A stretch of 64,000 nt of DNA from JAVBQJ01 sp031549115. Lineage in GTDB: Bacteria; Verrucomicrobiota; Lentisphaeria; Victivallales; Victivallaceae. The translations under genes and the position numbers were made by a program. How positions within the stretch are numbered: the stretch's first letter is position 1; each line of letters opens with the position of its first letter. This document shows positions 60,270-64,000 of this stretch, in pieces. The notes under the pieces are model-generated. The model was not told the origin of the DNA, did no database searches, and saw only the letters and a program-made list of their open reading frames with translations. Where the stretch lies: positions 1 through 64,000 of the forward strand of contig JAVBQJ010000021.1 of assembly GCA_031549115.1 (NCBI GenBank). The letters are read 5' to 3'.

Positions 60270-62125
60270 ATGAAAGTGCTTCAATATCTGATGGGCCTGG
60301 CGGCCCTGTTCATGGCGGCGGCGCTGCCGCTTCAGGCGGTGGAGGAGACCGTTGACTTCGGTCTGCTTGCGGCGGTCGAGGACGATGACGGTTTGTTCCA
60401 CTTGCGTTACCAGGGCGACCGGCCGGCGGTGGTGGAAAAGTCTACCTGGTTCCGGGCGTGGTTACCGTCCCCGGCGACCAGGTGCTGCAACTGTCGGTGG
60501 ACGGCCGCTCCGTTTCGGCGCAATATCCGGTGTATGGCGAAGTGCTCGACGTCCTGGTCAAAGCCGGCCAGACGCTGGAGCCGGACAGCGATGTGATGCT
60601 GGCCACGGTGGCGGGCGACCCGCTGTTCATTCACCGCTACGAGCCCGGCTCCAACGGCGTGGTCAAGGTGATCTACAACTACGACGTTCCGGCGACCGTG
60701 TTTTCGGGCAATCCGGGCATGGAGAAGGGCAAGCCGGTCTACCCGCATGACGAACTGGGAATCCTGAGCATTCCCGGCCGCAGCAAGGGAAAAGTGCTGG
60801 TGGTCGAAGGCGGTACTCTGGTATCGTATAATGTGAAGCCGTCGGGCAAGTTCCAGAAGGGCGATGTCGTCTATTCCTACTCCGGCTCGGCGGTGTCTCA
60901 CAACTCGCAGGTCGGCGGCAAGGGACATAATGCGCTTCCGAGCTGGGGTGACATGCTGGGCAATCTGTGGAAGAGCACCGGTATTTACGACCTGTATACG
61001 CAGTCGACGGCGGACTTCCCGAACACCTGGATTCTCGGGTTGGGCAAGGTGCTGATGATGGTGGTGGCGCTGCTGCTGCTCTATCTGGCGATTTTCAAGG
61101 AATTCGAACCGTTGCTGCTGCTGCCGATCGGCTTCGGTGCGCTGCTGGCGAATATTCCGATCGCCGGCATCTCCGGTCCGGGCGGCCTGCTCTACCAGTT
61201 ATATTACATGGGGATTGAAACCGGTTTGTTCCCGCTTCTGATCTTCATGGGTGTCGGGGCGATGACCGACTTCGGGCCGCTGTTGGCCAATCCGAAGACC
61301 TCGTTGCTCGGCGCCGCCGCCCAGCTGGGTATCTTCGGCGCGCTGCTCGGCGCGGTGCTGCTGACCATGTGCAACATCGGCATCGAGTTCACGCTCAAGG
61401 ATGCCGCCAGTATCGGGATCATCGGCGGCGCCGACGGCCCGACTTCGATCTATTTGACCAGCAAACTGGCGCCGGCGCTGCTCGGCGCGGTGGCGGTGGC
61501 GGCTTACAGCTATATGGCGCTGGTGCCGATCATCCAGCCGCCGATCATGCGGCTGTGCACGACCAAGGCGGAACGCAAGATCAAAATGCGGCAGCTCCGT
61601 CCGGTCTCCAAGCTGGAAAAGGTGTGCTTCCCGGTGATGATCACGCTGTTGTGCGCGTTCCTGCTGCCGGATGCCGCTCCTCTGATCGGGATGCTGATGC
61701 TCGGCAACCTGATGCGCGAATGCGGCGTGGTTGATCGCCTGAGCGATACCGCGCAGAATGCGCTGATCAACATCGTGACCATCTTCCTCGGCCTTTCGGT
61801 CGGTTCGAAGTTGTCCGCCGACCAGTTCCTGAGCGCGCAGACGCTGGGGATCCTGATTCTCGGCGCGATCGCGTTCAGCATGGGTACCGCGGGCGGGGTG
61901 CTCTTCGCCAAGATCTTCAATTTGTTCAGCAAGGACAAGATCAATCCGTTGATCGGCGCGGCCGGCGTGTCGGCGGTGCCGATGGCGGCCCGCGTGGTCA
62001 ACAAGGTCGGGTTGGAAAGCGACCCGCATAACTTCCTGTTGATGCATGCGATGGGACCGAACGTCTCCGGGGTGATCGGGTCGGCGGTTGCCGCCGGCGT
62101 GCTCCTCCAGGCGTTGGGCCGATAA
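60270..62125 (+). CDS. oadB: Na+-translocating decarboxylase beta subunit, extended and frameshifted near 60440
   Basis: The membrane part (about residues 200 to the end) is OadB: LAIFKEFEPLLLLPIGFGALLANIP, MGVGAMTDFGPLLANPKTSLLGAA, the re-entrant IGIIGGADGPTSIY, and the C-terminal FSMGTAGGVLFAKI. The frame opens at ATG 60270 with a signal-like helix (LQYLMGLAALFMAAALPLQA) and reads to DRPAVVEK, then the coding sense continues (VYLVPGVVTVPGDQ) in the -1 frame: one base is missing in the AAAA run at 60436-60439. An intact reading needs 1857 bp. A GTG at 60458 would give a 555-aa protein without the signal. The 150-residue extracytoplasmic extension is unusual for OadB. Confidence 0.82.
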
Positions 62126-62137
62126 CACGCCGATAAC

Positions 62138-62177
62138 AGGCGCCGTATGGATTTTTTTCATACGGCGCCTTGTTTTT
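62138..62177 (+). terminator. Rho-independent terminator of birA-oadGAB
   Basis: A 12-bp stem (AGGCGCCGTATG and its complement) with a T-rich 9-nt loop, then TGTTTTTT, 12 bp after the oadB stop. Confidence 0.85.
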
Positions 62178-62242
62178 TGGGAAGAAATGTAGCCTAAAAA
62201 GCACGTTTTGCTCAAAAGTCCACCTTATTGTCAATTCATCCA

Positions 62243-62277
62243 TTTACAATTGCGCGAAATCGGTTATACTATATAAT
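62243..62277 (+). promoter_or_regulatory. Putative promoter of the oxidoreductase-isomerase pair
   Basis: Two overlapping candidates: TTTACA-16 bp-TATACT (62243-62270) and TTGCGC-16 bp-TATAAT (62250-62277), about 70-100 bp upstream of the Gfo/Idh gene. Confidence 0.5.
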
Positions 62278-62345
62278 GGAGCGTGCGGCACGAAACGTTG
62301 TCGGCGCGGTATGTTTTTTCACGAAACACAGGAGGAAACGGCAAG

Positions 62346-63398
62346 ATGAAAAAAGTCAAAATCGGGTTGATCGGTCTCGGTTTCATGGGGACGACGCATC
62401 TGGACATTCACCGCAACAATCCGCAGGCTGAAGTGGTCGCGATCGCCGATGTCGACGCGGCCAAGCGCGCCGGCGACATCAGCAAGGTCTGCGGCAACAT
62501 CGGCGGCGGCGACAACTCCAAGCCGCTGAATCTGGCCGGGATCAAAACCTATGCCGACGCGATGGAGCTGATCGCGGATCCGGCGATCGATATGGTGGAT
62601 ATCTGCGTTCCCACCCCGGATCACACCAAATACATTCTCGCGGCGCTGGCGGCGGGCAAGCATGTGTTTTCCGAGAAGCCGCTGTGCCGCACCCACGCGG
62701 AGATGCTGCAGATCGGCGAAACGGCGCGCAAAGCCAAGACCTTCTTCAACGTCGGCATGTGCATCCGTGCGTGGCCCGAATACCGCCACGCCTACGAAAT
62801 GGTGCAGTCGGGCGCGATCGGCAAGGTGCGGAGCGCCAAATTCACCCGCCTGTCGCCGAGCGTCGCCGGCAACAGCTGGGAAAATTGGTTCATGGATTCG
62901 GTCCGCTCCGGCGGCGCGCTGCTCGACTTGCACTTGCATGACACCGACGCGGTCCGTTATTTCTTCGGGCGTCCGTGCGCGGTGACCAGCGTCGGCGCCA
63001 AAGGCGTGGTCTCCGATGCCGGTGTCGATTATGTCGTGACCAGCTACTCCTATTGCGACATTCCGCTGGTGGTCGCCGAGGGCGGCTGGGCGGCGTCGAA
63101 ACAAGTGCCGTTCGAAATGAGCTTCCAGATCATCGGCGAGAAGGCCACGCTGAAGCTGGACGGTTCCGGCTACCATGTGTATTGGACCGACGGGCGCACC
63201 GAAGCGCCGGCCGTTGCCGACCCGAAGCTGCCGACCGGCTGGCACCAGGAGTTGGTCTATTTCGTGGCGTGCATTCTCGACGGCGTCAAGCCGGAAAAGT
63301 ACCAGACGCTCGATCAGATTCTCGATTCGTATGCGATGATTCTCGCGGAACAGCAGTCGGTGGATACCGGCAAGACGGTGGAGGTGAAGTATGTATAA
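62346..63398 (+). CDS. Gfo/Idh/MocA-family oxidoreductase
   Basis: 350 residues. Rossmann fold IGLIGLGFMGTTHLD (GxGxxG), AIADVD, DMVDICVPTPDHTKYILAALAAGKHVFSEKPLC with the catalytic EKP Lys, then the second domain with AWPEYRHAYEMVQSGAIGKV, SGGALLDLHLHDTDAVRYFFG (HDxD-type His/Asp site) and a C-terminal LDQILDSYAMILAEQQS. It is a typical sugar/inositol dehydrogenase of this family; the substrate is unknown. AGGAGG lies upstream of ATG 62346. It overlaps the following sugar isomerase gene by 8 bp, a classic pairing for inositol or uncommon sugar catabolism. Confidence 0.92.
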   Translation: MKKVKIGLIGLGFMGTTHLDIHRNNPQAEVVAIADVDAAKRAGDISKVCGNIGGGDNSKPLNLAGIKTYADAMELIADPAIDMVDICVPTPDHTKYILAALAAGKHVFSEKPLCRTHAEMLQIGETARKAKTFFNVGMCIRAWPEYRHAYEMVQSGAIGKVRSAKFTRLSPSVAGNSWENWFMDSVRSGGALLDLHLHDTDAVRYFFGRPCAVTSVGAKGVVSDAGVDYVVTSYSYCDIPLVVAEGGWAASKQVPFEMSFQIIGEKATLKLDGSGYHVYWTDGRTEAPAVADPKLPTGWHQELVYFVACILDGVKPEKYQTLDQILDSYAMILAEQQSVDTGKTVEVKYV

Positions 63399-64000
63399 GG
63401 CATTGAATTATTGGGTGTACGGTGGTTTCACCGGCGAAAAGACCCCGTATGAGTTCATCGATTATGCCGCCGGCAAGAAGCTGGACGGCGTCGAACTGAC
63501 GGTCGGCGACGCGCTGCCGATCGACATATCGGAGGCCGAGTGCCGCAAGATCCGCGCTTATGCGCAGGAAAAGAAGATCGGCCTACGGACGCTGGCGACC
63601 GGTTTCTACTGGGGTTGCTCGCTCGGCTCGTCCGACGAAACGGAGCGCGCCAAGGCATTGGATTTCACCCGCCGTTATCTTCAGGTCGGCGCGTGGATCG
63701 GCGTGGAAGCCGTTCTGGTGGTGCCGGGCGCGACCCGGGTGGCGTGGGACGATTCGCGTCCGGTGGCCAGCTACCAGAGCGTCTGGGACCAGTCGGTCAA
63801 GTCGCTGCGCGAACTGCTGCCGGAGGCGCAGCGGCTGCGGGTGGCGATCGCGTTGGAAAACGTCTGGAACCGTTTCCTGCTGTCGCCGATGGAATGGAAG
63901 TGCTACATCGATCAATTCCAATCCGAATGGATCGGCAGCTATTTCGACGTCGGCAACTGCTGTTTCATCGGCCGTCCGCAGGATTACGTCGAAATTCTCG
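63391..64000 (+). CDS. Sugar phosphate isomerase/epimerase, 5' part (runs off window)
   Basis: 203 residues of a xylose isomerase-like TIM-barrel protein: YKALNYWVYGGFTG, YAAGKKLDGVELTVGD, IGLRTLATGFYWGCSLGS, LQVGAWIGVEAVLVVPG, VAIALENVWNRFLLSP (metal-binding Glu) and SYFDVGNCCFIG (metal-binding Asp). The usual family length is 270-300 residues, so about a third lies beyond the window. ATG 63391 overlaps the oxidoreductase stop by 8 bp with GGAGGTGAAG upstream. Acts with the oxidoreductase on a sugar or inositol derivative (inference). Confidence 0.88.
   Translation, partial: MYKALNYWVYGGFTGEKTPYEFIDYAAGKKLDGVELTVGDALPIDISEAECRKIRAYAQEKKIGLRTLATGFYWGCSLGSSDETERAKALDFTRRYLQVGAWIGVEAVLVVPGATRVAWDDSRPVASYQSVWDQSVKSLRELLPEAQRLRVAIALENVWNRFLLSPMEWKCYIDQFQSEWIGSYFDVGNCCFIGRPQDYVEIL

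Noticed and set aside
1..64000. CRISPR arrays, insertion sequences or prophage
   Set aside because: No regularly spaced direct repeats, transposase, integrase or phage structural genes were seen; the only dispersed repeats are the intergenic elements listed.

Overview
This GC-rich bacterial window looks like a chromosome segment from the PVC superphylum, most probably Lentisphaerae (Victivallis-like). Three things point there: two short pseudopilin-like proteins with the prepilin leader and a C-terminal H-X9-DG signature, a TIGR04138/Minf_1886-type PVC-restricted protein, and an exosortase module among many secreted or carbohydrate-active proteins. The taxonomic call is inference; no rRNA is present.

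Layout. 1-5.4 kb (minus): pta-ackA acetate pathway, then a translation cluster hisS::adk-map-infA in which HisRS and adenylate kinase form one polypeptide, then an HU/IHF gene. 5.6-8.6 kb (plus): a translationally coupled trio of HD phosphohydrolase, Ser/Thr kinase and GNAT-like acyltransferase. 8.6-9.6 kb (minus): queD-queE. 9.8-14.1 kb (plus): tandem class II aldolase protein, FtsQ, stand-alone AmmeMemoRadiSam-type radical SAM enzyme, PLP decarboxylase. 14.6-33.7 kb: an accessory polysaccharide region with GH42, GH2, two giant paralogous secreted proteins, a sialate O-acetylesterase, a barrel-like protein of unknown family and two pseudopilins. 33.7-37.9 kb (minus): YbaK, M16 peptidase, PVC protein, secreted GDPD. 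38-42 kb (plus): purA, rodA, pepD. 42-44.3 kb: a hairpin-rich spacer, a UroD-family gene and a divergent AraC regulator. 44.9-49.1 kb (minus): exosortase operon (TPR protein, exosortase, EpsI-domain protein). 49.4-51.4 kb: tRNA-Thr(TGT) and a WecA/CapD-like fusion. 51.5-54.8 kb: Gfo/Idh/MocA oxidoreductase, DUF4434 protein, GH28. 55.1-57.1 kb (minus): NadE. 57.3-62.1 kb (plus): birA-oadG-oadA-oadB sodium pump. 62.3-64 kb (plus): oxidoreductase and sugar isomerase, cut by the window end.

How the genes fit together. The cell appears to degrade complex glycans (GH2, GH42, GH28, esterase, giant secreted proteins), ferment to acetate (Pta-AckA) and gain a sodium gradient by biotin-dependent decarboxylation; the biotin ligase is encoded beside its own substrate. 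Exosortase and polyprenyl-phosphate sugar transferase genes point to surface protein sorting and surface polysaccharide.

Most unusual signals: the HisRS-Adk fusion; a dispersed three-copy intergenic repeat with a covarying 12-bp hairpin; a shared palindrome TTAAACGTTTAA in front of two catabolic units; a NAD synthetase whose glutaminase nucleophile Cys is Gly; a frameshift in oadB; and a spacer holding four hairpins in under 300 bp.
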